Below are positions 37,065 to 46,429 of a stretch of DNA of 64,000 nt, in pieces. This stretch comes from Bog-756 sp963725275 (lineage in GTDB: Bacteria > Actinomycetota > Acidimicrobiia > Acidimicrobiales > RAAP-2), in NCBI GenBank assembly GCA_963725275.1, contig CAVRXS010000006.1, positions 372,001 to 436,000 on the forward strand, written 5' to 3'. A program made the translations under genes and the position numbers. Below the pieces are notes generated by a model that ran no database searches, was not told where the DNA came from, and worked only from the letters and a program-made list of their open reading frames with translations. The first letter of the stretch is position 1. Each line of letters opens with the position of its first letter.

Positions 37065-37724
37065 ATGGAGGCCCATGACGACGGGGCGACCGCACCCGGC
37101 GCTGGCGACGCCCCCGTCCTCCGCCCGGCCACCGCCGGCGACGGCCCGGCGGTCGGTGCGCTCCACGCCGAGCAGATCCCGGGTGGGTTCCTGGCCGTCC
37201 TCGGGCCGGACTTCCTCGCCCGCCTCTACCGCCGGATCACCCGGAGCAGCGGATCGTTCCTGCTGGTCGCCGATGCCGACGGCCGGGTCGCCGGGTTCAT
37301 CGCCGGGTCCCCCGACGTGCGCGCCCTCTACCGGGAGTTCCTCGTCCACGACGGGCCGGCAGCCGCCATCGGCGCTGCGCGCCGCCTGCTGGGCGGGTGG
37401 CGCCGGGCGCTCGAGACCCTCCGCCACGGCGCCCCCGGGACAACCGGCACCGGGCGGGGCACCGAGCTGTTGGCGGTGGCGGTCGACCCAGCCTGGCAAG
37501 GACGCGGGATCGGCGCCCGCCTCGTCGACACCTTCCTGACTAGGGTACGCGCCGACGGTGGTCGGGCCGCCTACGTGGTGGTTGCCGCCGACAACACGCC
37601 GGCGGTGGGCCTCTACCGGAGGGCGGGCTTCACCGAGGTCGGCGACTTCGAGCTCCACGCCGGCACCCCATCGCTCCTCATGCAGTGGGACGACCCGGCG
37701 CATGCGAGCGGGGGACGGGGGTGA
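37065..37724 (+). CDS. GNAT family N-acetyltransferase
   Basis: 219 residues. The acetyl-CoA site is visible as VAVDPAWQGRGIGARLVDTFL (the Q/R-x-x-G-x-G/A loop) and the C-terminal VVAADNTPAVGLYRRAGFTEVGDFEL is standard for GNAT enzymes. GGAGGAG 6 nt before ATG 37065 fixes the start. It is followed by GTGA overlap with a WecA/MraY-like gene and then by an aminotransferase, so N-acetylation of an amino sugar made by that aminotransferase is a reasonable guess. Confidence 0.85.
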   Translation: MEAHDDGATAPGAGDAPVLRPATAGDGPAVGALHAEQIPGGFLAVLGPDFLARLYRRITRSSGSFLLVADADGRVAGFIAGSPDVRALYREFLVHDGPAAAIGAARRLLGGWRRALETLRHGAPGTTGTGRGTELLAVAVDPAWQGRGIGARLVDTFLTRVRADGGRAAYVVVAADNTPAVGLYRRAGFTEVGDFELHAGTPSLLMQWDDPAHASGGRG

Positions 37725-38680
37725 ACGCCGTTGCCGTGGCCGCCCTGGCCCTGGTCGCCGCCCTCATCGTGACCCCGCTGGCGATGATGGCAGCCCGCCG
37801 GGCCGGCATCGTGGACCGACCGGGGGCCCTCAAGACCCAGACCACCCCGGTGCCCTACCTCGGCGGGGTCGGGGTCTTCGTCGGAACCGCGGTCGGAGCC
37901 ATCGCGGGGCATGCGGTCGTGCTCGTGCCGCTCGCCGCTGCCCTGGTCCTCGGCATCTGCGACGACCGGTTCGACCTACCCCCGTTCCCCCGGCTGGCCG
38001 GGGAGGTGTGCATCGGGGTTGCCGTCCTGCTCACCGGCGGACGCCACCTGCCGGCTGCCCTGGCCGGCGCGGTCGTCGTGGTCACCGTGCTCCTCATCAA
38101 CGGGGTCAACCTGCTCGACGGGCTCGACATGCTGGCGGCGGGGGTCACCGCGGTGGCCGCCGTCGGCTTCGCGGTCCTGCTCCACGGCGACAGCCGGCTG
38201 CTCGGTGCGGCCCTGGCAGGTGCCCTCGTCGGGTTCCTCGCCTACAACCGCCCTCCCGCCCGTGTCTATCTGGGCGACGGCGGTTCGTATCTGCTCGGCA
38301 CCGCGCTCGCCCTGCTGTGCGCCGCGGCGTGGACCCCGCACGTGCCGGGCGCGGTCGGGCTGGCGGCGATGGCGCTCGTCGCGATCCCCGCGGCAGAGGT
38401 CGCCTTCGCAGTGATCCGCCGGGCGAGAGGCCGCCAGTCCTTGCTCGCCGGTGACCGCGGCCACCCCTACGACCGGCTGGTGCAGCGCGGCTGGGGACCC
38501 CCGTCGGCCAGCATCGCCTACATCGGTGTCCAAGGAGTGTTCACGGTGGCCGCTGCCGTGGTCGGCCGTCGCTCGCTGCTGGTGGCGGCACTCGCGGTCG
38601 ACCTCGCATGCGCTGCGCTGCTGGTGGCCCTGGCCGGCGCCACCGGTGCCCTGACCCCCGACCGGGAGGCACAGCCATGA
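37721..38680 (+). CDS. MraY/WecA-like polyprenyl-phosphate phosphosugar transferase
   Basis: 319 residues, about ten helices. Family motifs are in order: DRPGALKTQTTPVPYLGG, ICDDRFDLPP (the catalytic DD pair), LINGVNLLDGLDMLA, VYLGDGGSYLLG and GDRGHPYDRLVQRG (the histidine cytoplasmic loop). It should transfer a sugar-1-phosphate from a UDP-sugar to undecaprenyl phosphate, starting glycan assembly on the inner face of the membrane. The GTG at 37721 overlaps the upstream stop, and its own stop overlaps the aminotransferase ATG. Confidence 0.9.
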   Translation: MNAVAVAALALVAALIVTPLAMMAARRAGIVDRPGALKTQTTPVPYLGGVGVFVGTAVGAIAGHAVVLVPLAAALVLGICDDRFDLPPFPRLAGEVCIGVAVLLTGGRHLPAALAGAVVVVTVLLINGVNLLDGLDMLAAGVTAVAAVGFAVLLHGDSRLLGAALAGALVGFLAYNRPPARVYLGDGGSYLLGTALALLCAAAWTPHVPGAVGLAAMALVAIPAAEVAFAVIRRARGRQSLLAGDRGHPYDRLVQRGWGPPSASIAYIGVQGVFTVAAAVVGRRSLLVAALAVDLACAALLVALAGATGALTPDREAQP

Positions 38681-39801
38681 CCCGCATCTACCTCTCGCCC
38701 CCCGAGGTCGGGGACGAGGACCGCTCGATGCTCCTCGACGCCTTCGACTCCAACTGGATCGCCCCGCTCGGACCCCACGTCGACGCCTTCGAGCGAGAGC
38801 TGGCCGAACGGGTCGGCATCGGACACGCGGTCGCGCTCTCGAGTGGGACGGCCGCCCTCCACCTGGCCCTGCTGCTCCTCGGGGTCGGACCGGGGGACGA
38901 GGTGCTGATCCCGTCGTTCACCTTCGTCGCAACCGCGGGCCCGGTCTGCCAGCTCGGGGCGCGTCCGGTGTTCGTCGACTGCTCGCCCGGCACCTGGAAC
39001 ATCGACCCGGACCTGGTCGCGGAGGAGCTCGCGACCCGGGCCGGGCAGGGCCGGCTCCCCCGCGCCCTGGTGACCGTCGACCTCTACGGGCAATCGGCCG
39101 ACTACGACCCCCTGGTGGCTGCGTGCGAACGCTACGGGATCCCCCTGATCGAGGATGCGGCTGAGGCCATCGGCGCGACCTACCGGGGTCGGGCGACCGG
39201 GACGTTCGGCGACGCAGCGGTCTTCTCCTTCAACGGCAACAAGATCATCACCACCAGCGGCGGGGGGATGCTGGTGACCACCTCGGCCGACCTGGCCGAC
39301 CGGGCGCGTCACCTGGCCACCCAGGCGCGCGACCCCGCGCCCCACTACGAGCACTCCACGATCGGCTTCAACTACCGCCTGAGCAACCTGCTCGCAGCCC
39401 TCGGCCGCGCCCAGCTGCGTGGTCTCCAGAGCCGGATCGACCGGCGCCGGCTGATCCACGCCACATACCGCGAAGCGCTCGCCGATCTGCCCGGGATCAC
39501 CTTCATGCCGGTGGCGGGGTACGGCGAGCCCAACTACTGGCTGACCTGCATCGAGGTGGACCCCGGGTCGTTCGGCGCCGACCGTGAGACGATCCGGCTC
39601 GCCCTCGAAGCTGAGGACATCGAGTCGCGTCCCACCTGGAAGCCACTCCATCTCCAGCCGGTGTTCGCCGAGGCGCCGAGGGTGGGCGGGACGGTGGCCG
39701 CCGGCATCTTCGAACGGGGCCTCTGCCTCCCCACCGGGTCAGCGCTCACCGAACCCGAGCTCGAGCGGATCGTCGAGGTTCTCCACCACGTGCATCGCTG
39801 A
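38677..39801 (+). CDS. DegT/DnrJ/EryC1/StrS family sugar aminotransferase
   Basis: 374 residues, PLP-dependent. SSGTAALHLALLLLGVGPGDEVLIPSFTFVAT, LIEDAAEAIGATYRG and FSFNGNKIITTSGGGMLVT are the family landmarks; the lysine in GNKIIT is the Schiff-base residue. The PglE/PseC-type sequence suggests transfer of an amino group to a 4-keto nucleotide sugar. No nucleotide-sugar dehydratase is in the window, so the 4-keto substrate must be made elsewhere. ATGA overlap with the upstream gene makes a three-gene amino-sugar unit (37065-39801). Confidence 0.9.
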   Translation: MTRIYLSPPEVGDEDRSMLLDAFDSNWIAPLGPHVDAFERELAERVGIGHAVALSSGTAALHLALLLLGVGPGDEVLIPSFTFVATAGPVCQLGARPVFVDCSPGTWNIDPDLVAEELATRAGQGRLPRALVTVDLYGQSADYDPLVAACERYGIPLIEDAAEAIGATYRGRATGTFGDAAVFSFNGNKIITTSGGGMLVTTSADLADRARHLATQARDPAPHYEHSTIGFNYRLSNLLAALGRAQLRGLQSRIDRRRLIHATYREALADLPGITFMPVAGYGEPNYWLTCIEVDPGSFGADRETIRLALEAEDIESRPTWKPLHLQPVFAEAPRVGGTVAAGIFERGLCLPTGSALTEPELERIVEVLHHVHR

Positions 39802-39861
39802 GAGCCCACCGGTGCGGCCCGGACCCTGATCCGGGTCTCGTCGCCACAGGGATTTCTGGCG

Positions 39862-39867
39862 TATTCT
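39862..39867 (+). promoter_or_regulatory. putative leaderless -10 element TATTCT
   Basis: TATTCT is followed by 8 nt and ATG 39876; there is no ribosome site in the gap. Confidence 0.4.
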
Positions 39868-39875
39868 CTTCTCCC

Positions 39876-41981
39876 ATGACAACGACGGAGGGGCAGTCCG
39901 GAGCCGGGGGGTCGATGCCGAGGGCACTCGCCATCTACCTGCCGCAATTCCATCCGATCCCGGAGAACGACGTCTGGTGGGGCAAGGGGTTCACCGAGTG
40001 GGCGAACGTGACCAAGGCCCGTCCCCAGTACCCGGGGCACTACCAGCCGCACGTCCCGGGTGAGCTCGGCTTCTACGACCTGAGACTCCCCGAGGTCCGT
40101 GAGGCCCAGGCCGACCTGGCACGCGAGCACGGCATCTACGGCTTCATCTACTACCACTACTGGTTCCACGGGAAGCGCCTGCTCGAACGACCGTTCAACG
40201 AGGTCCTCGCGTCGGGCCAGCCCGACTTCCCGTTCGCGCTGTGCTGGGCCAACGGCGAGTGGACCGCCAACTGGAACGGCGAGGGCACCCTGCTCCAGCC
40301 GCAGCGCTACAGCGACCAGGACGACACGGCCCACATCCGCTGGTTGCTCGAGGCCTTCGCTGACGATCGCTACATCAAGATCGACGGCCGGCCCCTGATG
40401 CTCATCTACCGGCCGCTCAACTTCCCGGACGTGAAGCGCACCACCGACATCTGGCGCGAGGCGGCGGTCAAAGCGGGGTTCCCCGATCTCTACCTCGTCT
40501 GGGTCGAGGGCTGGGGCCGTCCCCCCGGTGGGCCCGAGGCCCACGGGTTCGACGCGACGGTCGCGTTCATGCCGCGCGCGGTGGGCCTCCAGAACTTCCC
40601 GGTCGAGAGCGTGCGCACCCACAAGGTGATCGACTACCGGGCGACGTACGAGGCGGTGCTCGAGGAACCCCAATTCCCCTGGAAGCGGTTCCCGTCGGTC
40701 ATGGTCGGCTGGGACAACACCCCACGCCGCCCACGCAAGGCCACGATCTACGACGGGGTCACCCCTGGTGAGTACCAACGCTGGCTCCAGCGGACCTTCG
40801 ACAATCACATCGGGGTGCGCGAGGAGGAGAATTACCTCCTCATCCTGGCCTGGAACGAGTGGGCCGAAGGGAACCACCTCGAGCCGGACCAGCGCTACGG
40901 CCGCGCCTTCCTCGAAGCGACCCGGGCCGTGCTCCTGCCTTCGATGCAGGATCGCCGAAGCGCGCCCTTCCGCACCGGCGAGCCGGTGATCGACCACGGC
41001 GACAGCCCATTGGTCGAGGAGGAGGACGAGTCGACCCCGACCCTCGACGTGACGGCCATCGACTTCGACACCCCGGTCGCCAATGCCGCGGCGCTGGTAC
41101 AGGAGCTGGGCATCGACAGCGGGCGAGGGGTGGTCGACCTCGGCGACACGACCGAGGCGCTCCGCAACGGACTGCTCCACTACGGCATCGACTACCGGGC
41201 AGCGGCCGACACCGCCGACGGGGTCGGTGCCAGGAACGCGCTGTCCAGGATCACGGACCGGGCATCGGCCGATCGCCTGCTCGACGACTACGCCGGCACC
41301 GGGGCGCTGCTCGCACTCGACGTCCTCGAGGACCTGGCAGAGCCCGAATGCGCCCTGTCGGCCCTGTCCGCATGGGCCCTTGCCCACGACGAGCCCTACC
41401 TCGTGGTGTCCGTGCCCAACGTCGCCCACTTCGACCTCGGGCTGGGTCTCCTCACCGGCCGTTGGGGACCGACCAAGTCCGGGCTCCTGGACGCCACCCA
41501 CCTGCGGTTCTTCACCGAGCAGGCCCTCGAACGACTCCTGGCCAGCTGCGGATGGGCGATCGCCCAGCGACACGACTACCAGGTCATCGAGTCCGACGAC
41601 TACCACTCCGACCTGCTCGACCGGCTGCCCGAAGAGATGGTCGGCGCGCTGCGGATCCTCTCGCAGCACACCAACCCGAGCTGGGCGGTCGAGCACTTCA
41701 TCTGGGCGCTCACGCCCTTCCGGATCGACCAGCCCCCGAAGTCCTTCGGCGACGCAACGGCTCCGGTGCCCGACGAGACCCGTACCGAGACCATCGGCGA
41801 GGCCGTCGTCGCGGTCCGCCGCTACTTCGAGTCGATGGGCATCCTGGCCAGCGAGGTCAGACGCCGCTCCACGCCGGCACCCAGACCACGACCGTCCTGG
41901 CAGCGGGCCGCGAGCAAGGCCATCAACTCGTCGCCGCGCATTGCGTCGGCGTACCACGCGGCGCGACGCCGGATCGGCTGA
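39876..41981 (+). CDS. WbsX-like protein with degenerate methyltransferase tail
   Basis: 701 residues. Residues about 14-365 are a WbsX/GH99-like domain: IYLPQFHPIPENDVWWGKGF, YYHYWFHGKRLLERPF, WANGEWTANW and LAWNEWAEGNHLEPD. WbsX proteins occur in O-antigen clusters and are related to GH99 mannosidases. Residues about 405-620 look like the C-terminal half of a SAM methyltransferase (VSVPNVAHFDLGLGLLTGRWG, HLRFFTEQALERLL), but the usual glycine motif is replaced by VVDLGDTTEAL, so SAM binding is doubtful. The tail ends in a basic Arg/Ser-rich segment. The ATG is supported by a leaderless -10 box. Confidence 0.85.
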   Translation: MTTTEGQSGAGGSMPRALAIYLPQFHPIPENDVWWGKGFTEWANVTKARPQYPGHYQPHVPGELGFYDLRLPEVREAQADLAREHGIYGFIYYHYWFHGKRLLERPFNEVLASGQPDFPFALCWANGEWTANWNGEGTLLQPQRYSDQDDTAHIRWLLEAFADDRYIKIDGRPLMLIYRPLNFPDVKRTTDIWREAAVKAGFPDLYLVWVEGWGRPPGGPEAHGFDATVAFMPRAVGLQNFPVESVRTHKVIDYRATYEAVLEEPQFPWKRFPSVMVGWDNTPRRPRKATIYDGVTPGEYQRWLQRTFDNHIGVREEENYLLILAWNEWAEGNHLEPDQRYGRAFLEATRAVLLPSMQDRRSAPFRTGEPVIDHGDSPLVEEEDESTPTLDVTAIDFDTPVANAAALVQELGIDSGRGVVDLGDTTEALRNGLLHYGIDYRAAADTADGVGARNALSRITDRASADRLLDDYAGTGALLALDVLEDLAEPECALSALSAWALAHDEPYLVVSVPNVAHFDLGLGLLTGRWGPTKSGLLDATHLRFFTEQALERLLASCGWAIAQRHDYQVIESDDYHSDLLDRLPEEMVGALRILSQHTNPSWAVEHFIWALTPFRIDQPPKSFGDATAPVPDETRTETIGEAVVAVRRYFESMGILASEVRRRSTPAPRPRPSWQRAASKAINSSPRIASAYHAARRRIG

Positions 41982-42035
41982 ACAGACACTTCGCCCCGGA
42001 TCCCGGGGATCGGACCAACGACACAGAGGACGACT

Positions 42036-43097
42036 ATGCCGAAACCAGTTTCGCTCGACGAGCCCATCGACGCCGAGCTTCCGCCCACCGTGCCAGAGGG
42101 ACCGTGGCTGCTGGTCGTCGGGATGCACCGAAGCGGCACCTCGGCGATGACCGGCGCCATGGCCGCGCTCGGGTTCAACACTCCCCACACCGACGATCTC
42201 GCGGTCTGGGTCGAGAGCAACCCCGAGCACTGGGAGTCCCGGTCGATGGTGCGGGTCGACGACCAGCTGCTCCGGAGGATGGGAGGGAGTTGGGAGGCAC
42301 CACCGGTCCGTGAGCCCGGCTGGGAGTTCTACCCCTCGGTCATCGAGCGTCCCGACCCGGACGCGGTGACCGTGGCGGCCGCCGCGTATCCCTCCGAGGG
42401 TCCCATCGTGTGGAAGGACCCGCGGGTCTGCCTGCTGCTGCCCTACTGGCTGCGTATCCTCCCCCGACCGGTCGCCGCGCTCCTGGTGTGGCGCGACCCG
42501 CTGCCCGTCGCCCGATCGTTGGTCCGCCGCGACAACATGCACATGGCCGACGGGATCGCGCTGTGGGAGCGGTACAACCGGGTGGCCCTCGAAGATCTCG
42601 TCGGGGTCGACACCTATGTCTGCGGCTTCGAGTCGGTACTCGCAGATCCGCCGACGGCCATTGGCGGCATCGCCACCTGGCTCGACTCCCTCTCCCAGTT
42701 CAGCGGTCAGGGATTCGGGAAGCAGGTCGACAAGGCGATCGAGACCATCTCGGCCCCGAACCGCGCGCCCAATGACGAGGGGAAGGAGCTGCTGTTCCCC
42801 GAGCACCACGAGCTCATCGAGCGGCTACGCGGCCTCGAGGGCGGACACTCGCCGCTCGGCCCGACCAGCCTGACGGATGAGTGCGGATGGACCACAGCGC
42901 TCCTCGAGGCCCGCCGAACCAGCCGGACCAGGGAGGTCGAGCGGTTCCAGAAGCACCTCTCGAAGTTCTACGGTTCCACCTCGTGGAAAATAACCCAACC
43001 CTTGCGCAACACGGTGGGCTTCCTCGCCTACAACGTGCGCAAGTACCGCGGGCTCGACCAGCCCGAGGAGGAGGAGACCGATCCCGTCAAGTGGTGA
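42036..43097 (+). CDS. sulfotransferase family protein
   Basis: 353 residues. LLVVGMHRSGTSAMTGAMA is the PAPS 5'-phosphosulfate loop, and LLVWRDPLPVARSLVRRD the 3'-phosphate-binding segment. A C-terminal extension of about 100 residues (from SAPNRAPNDEGKELL) ends with a short helix-rich piece, STSWKITQPLR, which is often found at the ends of glycan-acting enzymes. AGAGGAC before ATG 42036 fits a ribosome site. With cysDNC nearby it points to sulfation of a glycan. Confidence 0.85.
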   Translation: MPKPVSLDEPIDAELPPTVPEGPWLLVVGMHRSGTSAMTGAMAALGFNTPHTDDLAVWVESNPEHWESRSMVRVDDQLLRRMGGSWEAPPVREPGWEFYPSVIERPDPDAVTVAAAAYPSEGPIVWKDPRVCLLLPYWLRILPRPVAALLVWRDPLPVARSLVRRDNMHMADGIALWERYNRVALEDLVGVDTYVCGFESVLADPPTAIGGIATWLDSLSQFSGQGFGKQVDKAIETISAPNRAPNDEGKELLFPEHHELIERLRGLEGGHSPLGPTSLTDECGWTTALLEARRTSRTREVERFQKHLSKFYGSTSWKITQPLRNTVGFLAYNVRKYRGLDQPEEEETDPVKW

Positions 43098-43175
43098 GCG
43101 CCGGCTGGCGACAGCGAAGTGCTCACACCACCGCAGCGTGTCCGGCGGCGAGACATGACGAGGGCGGGGGAACAC

Positions 43176-44330
43176 ATGGAGATTGACCGGTTGGTCGAGA
43201 CCGCGTGCGAGCATGCCGGGTCGGACGACTTTGGCGGCGAGTCGTGGCGTGAGGGTCTCGAGGTGCTGGTCCTCTCGTTGAACACCGAGGCGGCGCTCAA
43301 CGAGATGGGCGTCGGCGCGATGACCGACCAGATCGTCGGCTACATGGTCAACCGGCTCCAGATCGAGCAGTGGTACGCCACGTACCCCGAGATCGACGAT
43401 GAGCAGATCGTGGCTCCGCTTTTCGGGCTCGGCCTCCCCCGCACCGGCTCCACCGCCTTGAGCTTCCTGCTGGCCCAGGACCCTGTCCGGCGGTCCCTGC
43501 GTGTCTGGGAGGCCGCCGAGCCGTGCCCGCCGCCGGAGACGGCGACCGAACACACCGACCCGCGCATCGCCGTGGCCCAGGCCGGCATCGACTTCACCAA
43601 CGAGATGTTCACGGGCTTCGCAGGAATGTTGCCGACCGCGGCGGACGGTCCCCAGGAGTGCCTGGTGCCCATGGCATTCGAGTTTCGTTCGCTCATCTTC
43701 GAGGGCATGGCACTCATCCCGAGCTACAGCGCGTGGCTTCTGCGGTGCGACATGGAGCCGGCGTACAGGTACCACCAGCGGGTGCTCAAGCTGTTGCAGT
43801 GGCGCTGCCCGCCCGACAACTGGTGGCTCAAGAGCCCCGCACACATGCTGTCGATCGACGCGCTCGACAAGATCTACCCCGACGCCCGGTTCGTCATGAC
43901 CCATCGTGACGTGGGCAAGGTGCTTCCCTCGGTGTGCGCGTTGTACCGCACGCTGACCACCGTCCTCACGGAACGCCCCGACCCGGTTTCCATCGGTGCC
44001 CACAGCTGCGACCTGTGGCAGACCGCGCTCGAGCGCCTCATCGACTTCCGCGATCGGGGGAACGACGACCGCTTCTGTGACCTGGCCTTCGAGGCGGTGC
44101 AGCATGATCCGATCGGGGAAGTCACCCGCCTCTACGCCGAGCTGGGAGACGACCTCAGCGACGAGGCCCGCCGGCGCATGGAGGACTGGTGGACCGCAAG
44201 CTCGAACGACCGATCCGGTCCAGGGAGCTATGCACCCGAGACCTTCGGCCTCGACACTGCGGCGATCGCCATCCAGTTCGCCTTCTACAGCGAGCGCTTC
44301 GGCGTAGGCAGTGCACACCAGGTCACCTGA
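43176..44330 (+). CDS. sulfotransferase family protein (Sulfotransfer_3-like)
   Basis: 384 residues. FGLGLPRTGSTALSFLLAQD is the PAPS loop and DARFVMTHRDVGKVLPSVC the second binding segment; NWWLKSPAHMLSIDAL is typical of a family common in mycobacteria and other actinobacteria. It differs from the sulfotransferase just upstream and may act on lipids or sterol-like molecules rather than sugars. GGGGG before ATG 43176 supports the start; ATG 43155 and an upstream start at 43119 are alternatives. Its TGA overlaps an ATG at 44330. Confidence 0.8.
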   Translation: MEIDRLVETACEHAGSDDFGGESWREGLEVLVLSLNTEAALNEMGVGAMTDQIVGYMVNRLQIEQWYATYPEIDDEQIVAPLFGLGLPRTGSTALSFLLAQDPVRRSLRVWEAAEPCPPPETATEHTDPRIAVAQAGIDFTNEMFTGFAGMLPTAADGPQECLVPMAFEFRSLIFEGMALIPSYSAWLLRCDMEPAYRYHQRVLKLLQWRCPPDNWWLKSPAHMLSIDALDKIYPDARFVMTHRDVGKVLPSVCALYRTLTTVLTERPDPVSIGAHSCDLWQTALERLIDFRDRGNDDRFCDLAFEAVQHDPIGEVTRLYAELGDDLSDEARRRMEDWWTASSNDRSGPGSYAPETFGLDTAAIAIQFAFYSERFGVGSAHQVT

Positions 44331-44371
44331 TGATCAGCAGTCAACCGAATCTGGACAGCGAGGACGGAGAC

Positions 44372-45470
44372 ATGGACGAGACCACCCAGAAGGTCGTGGA
44401 CGGCACCGCGTGGCGGGAGTTCTGCGACCTGCTCGCCGATGCCGGCAATGCGATCCTCGCCGACGGCAATCCCGACGATCCGCTCGACCCGCGCGGAGGG
44501 GTTCCGCATGCTGACCCGGCTGCTGCGCGGCGCATTGGAGAGCAATCTCGAGTACGGGCGAGCCACCCAACCGGAGCTGATCTGCACGTGCCACGAGACC
44601 ATCAAGATCGTCGGGGAGAACCCCGACAACCACTACCTCGGCACCTCGCTCGACGGGCAGTACGACTACCGGGTCTGGGGCACGCGGGGAGAGGCGAAGT
44701 GGATCAGCTTCAACCTCTTCTCCGGAGCCGGATTCGGTGGCGGCGGCCCCGGCACCGGCACCACCATGCACGAGGAGCAGATGCACATCGAGCCCGACGG
44801 CACCTTCGAGGTCATCGTCTCCCAGCGGGAGCATCCGGGGAACTGGTTGCGCTCGGAGGCCGCCACACGGAGCCTGGTGGTCCGTCAGACGTTCCTCGAC
44901 AAGCGACACCAACGCCACGCCGAGTTGCGCATCGAGCGGATCGACGACGACGGCACCACCCACGATCCGCTGCGGCCGCAGGAGCTCTACGACTCACTGA
45001 TCTACGCCGGCTACTACGTCAAGGGCGTCGCCCAGGTCGGTGCCCAGTGGGCGACCCGTCAGTCGAAGTGGCCCAACGTGTTCACCGATGAAGCCCAGCT
45101 GGCCGACACCAACAAGTTCAAGGACCCCCAGATCAACTGGCACCAGGCGTACTTCGACCTGGCGGAGGACGAAGCGCTGGTGGTCGAGGTCACGCCACCC
45201 GAGTGCGAGTACTGGATGATCGCCCTGCACAATCACTGGATGGAGACGCTCGACTACGTCCACCACCAGTCCACGCTCAACTGCCATTCCGCCCAGCTCG
45301 AGGCCGACGGGAGCGTGCGGTTCGTCGTCTCCCACATCGATCCCGGGGTGCCCAACTGGCTCGACACGGCCGGCCACCAGCGCGGCACCGTCGGTGTGCG
45401 CTGGGTGGGGCCCGACGTCGTCGACGTCCTGCCGGCTACCCGGGTCGTGATGCTCGATTCTCTGGTCTGA
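44372..45470 (+). CDS. DUF1214-like protein, one frameshift
   Basis: About 365 residues. N-terminal MDETTQKVVDGTAWREFCDLL is followed by a frame change: one extra G in GCGGAGG at 44495-44496 would make DPREGFRMLTRLL and restore the family start. The rest reads DGQYDYRVWGTRGEAKWISF, TGTTMHEEQMHIEPDGTF, and a DUF1214-like beta domain with LHNHWMETLDYVH and VVSHIDPGVPNWLDTAGH. Such proteins are common near mycobacterial lipid and sterol genes but have no settled function. ATG 44372 has GGAG nearby; ATG 44330 overlaps the previous stop and would add 14 residues. Confidence 0.7.
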
Positions 45471-45544
45471 GACGCGATCTCGGCTCGAACAGCGATGCCG
45501 GCGACCGACGGAACCTGTTCCGGTGGCCCCGATGCCACGCGCCC

Positions 45545-45550
45545 TACACT
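45545..45550 (+). promoter_or_regulatory. putative -10 element TACACT
   Basis: TACACT about 45 nt before the SDR start at 45596, leaving a leader with GGAG near the ATG. Confidence 0.3.
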
Positions 45551-45595
45551 GATCACTTCCACCACAGGCCTTGCTGAACAGGAGCACCACAGACG

Positions 45596-46399
45596 ATGGA
45601 TCTCGGACTCAGGGACGCAACGGTCGTCGTTGCCGGGGGCACCTCTGGAATGGGCCGCGCCGCCGCGAACTGCTTCGCCGAGGACGGCGCCCGGATTGCC
45701 GTCTTGGCGCGGTCAGAAGATGCACTCCGGACGACGGCTGTCGCGCTCACCGAGCTCGGCTCTCCGGATGCGATCGGCATCGCCACAGATCTCTTCGACA
45801 CGAGCTCGGTGAACGCCGCCATCGAGCAGATCGGCGACCGATGGGGACACCTCAACGCGGTCGTCAATGCCGCAGGTCCGATGCGATTGGGTCTCAAGAC
45901 CTTCGAGACCTACACCGATGACGAGTGGCACGATGTCTTGGACGGGCTCGCCCTGGCAGCCGTGCGCACCATTCGAGCGGCACTGCCGCTCCTTCGAGCC
46001 GCCGAGTGGGCCCGTATCGTGAACGTCTCGGCGATGTCGACGAAACACCAATCGCCGCCACTCGTTGCGTACACCGCCGCCAAGTCGGCCTTGACCAGCA
46101 TCACGAAGAACCTGTCCCAATCGCTGGCGCCCGAAGGAATCCTGGTCAACACGGTCAGCCCCGGGACCTTTGCCTCCGAGACATTCAAGTCTGCACTTTC
46201 TCTGATGCCGGACGTCGATGAGAACGATCTGCACGACATCATGCGATTCATCAAGCAGGGATTCGGCCACGCCGTGTTCCTGGACCGGGCCGCGGACCCC
46301 TCTGAGATCGGCCCGGTCATCGCGTTCGCGGCATCCGCACGCAATACCTACATGACGGGCGCAAACATCAACGTCGATGGTGGCTCGGACTTCACCTGA
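45596..46399 (+). CDS. short-chain dehydrogenase/reductase
   Basis: 267 residues of Rossmann fold. VVVAGGTSGMGRAAAN is the NAD(P) site, NAAGPMRLG follows the NAG-like turn, and YTAAKSALTSITKNL holds the catalytic Tyr and Lys, with Ser from VNVSAMSTK. SPGTFASETF and ANINVDGGSDFT close the fold. Codon use and GC look slightly lower than the glycan genes around it, which may mark a different origin. It follows the sulfotransferase and DUF1214-like genes and may belong with them. Confidence 0.85.
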   Translation: MDLGLRDATVVVAGGTSGMGRAAANCFAEDGARIAVLARSEDALRTTAVALTELGSPDAIGIATDLFDTSSVNAAIEQIGDRWGHLNAVVNAAGPMRLGLKTFETYTDDEWHDVLDGLALAAVRTIRAALPLLRAAEWARIVNVSAMSTKHQSPPLVAYTAAKSALTSITKNLSQSLAPEGILVNTVSPGTFASETFKSALSLMPDVDENDLHDIMRFIKQGFGHAVFLDRAADPSEIGPVIAFAASARNTYMTGANINVDGGSDFT

Positions 46400-46429
46400 G
46401 GGCCGGGCCAACGAACGACCGGCCGGCCA

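Noticed and set aside
39534..42809. 1091-residue open frame on the minus strand
   Set aside because: It lies antisense to the aminotransferase, WbsX and sulfotransferase genes, all with clear family motifs. Its translation is Arg/Gly/Asp-rich without any fold-like pattern, as expected for the mirror frame of GC-rich genes.
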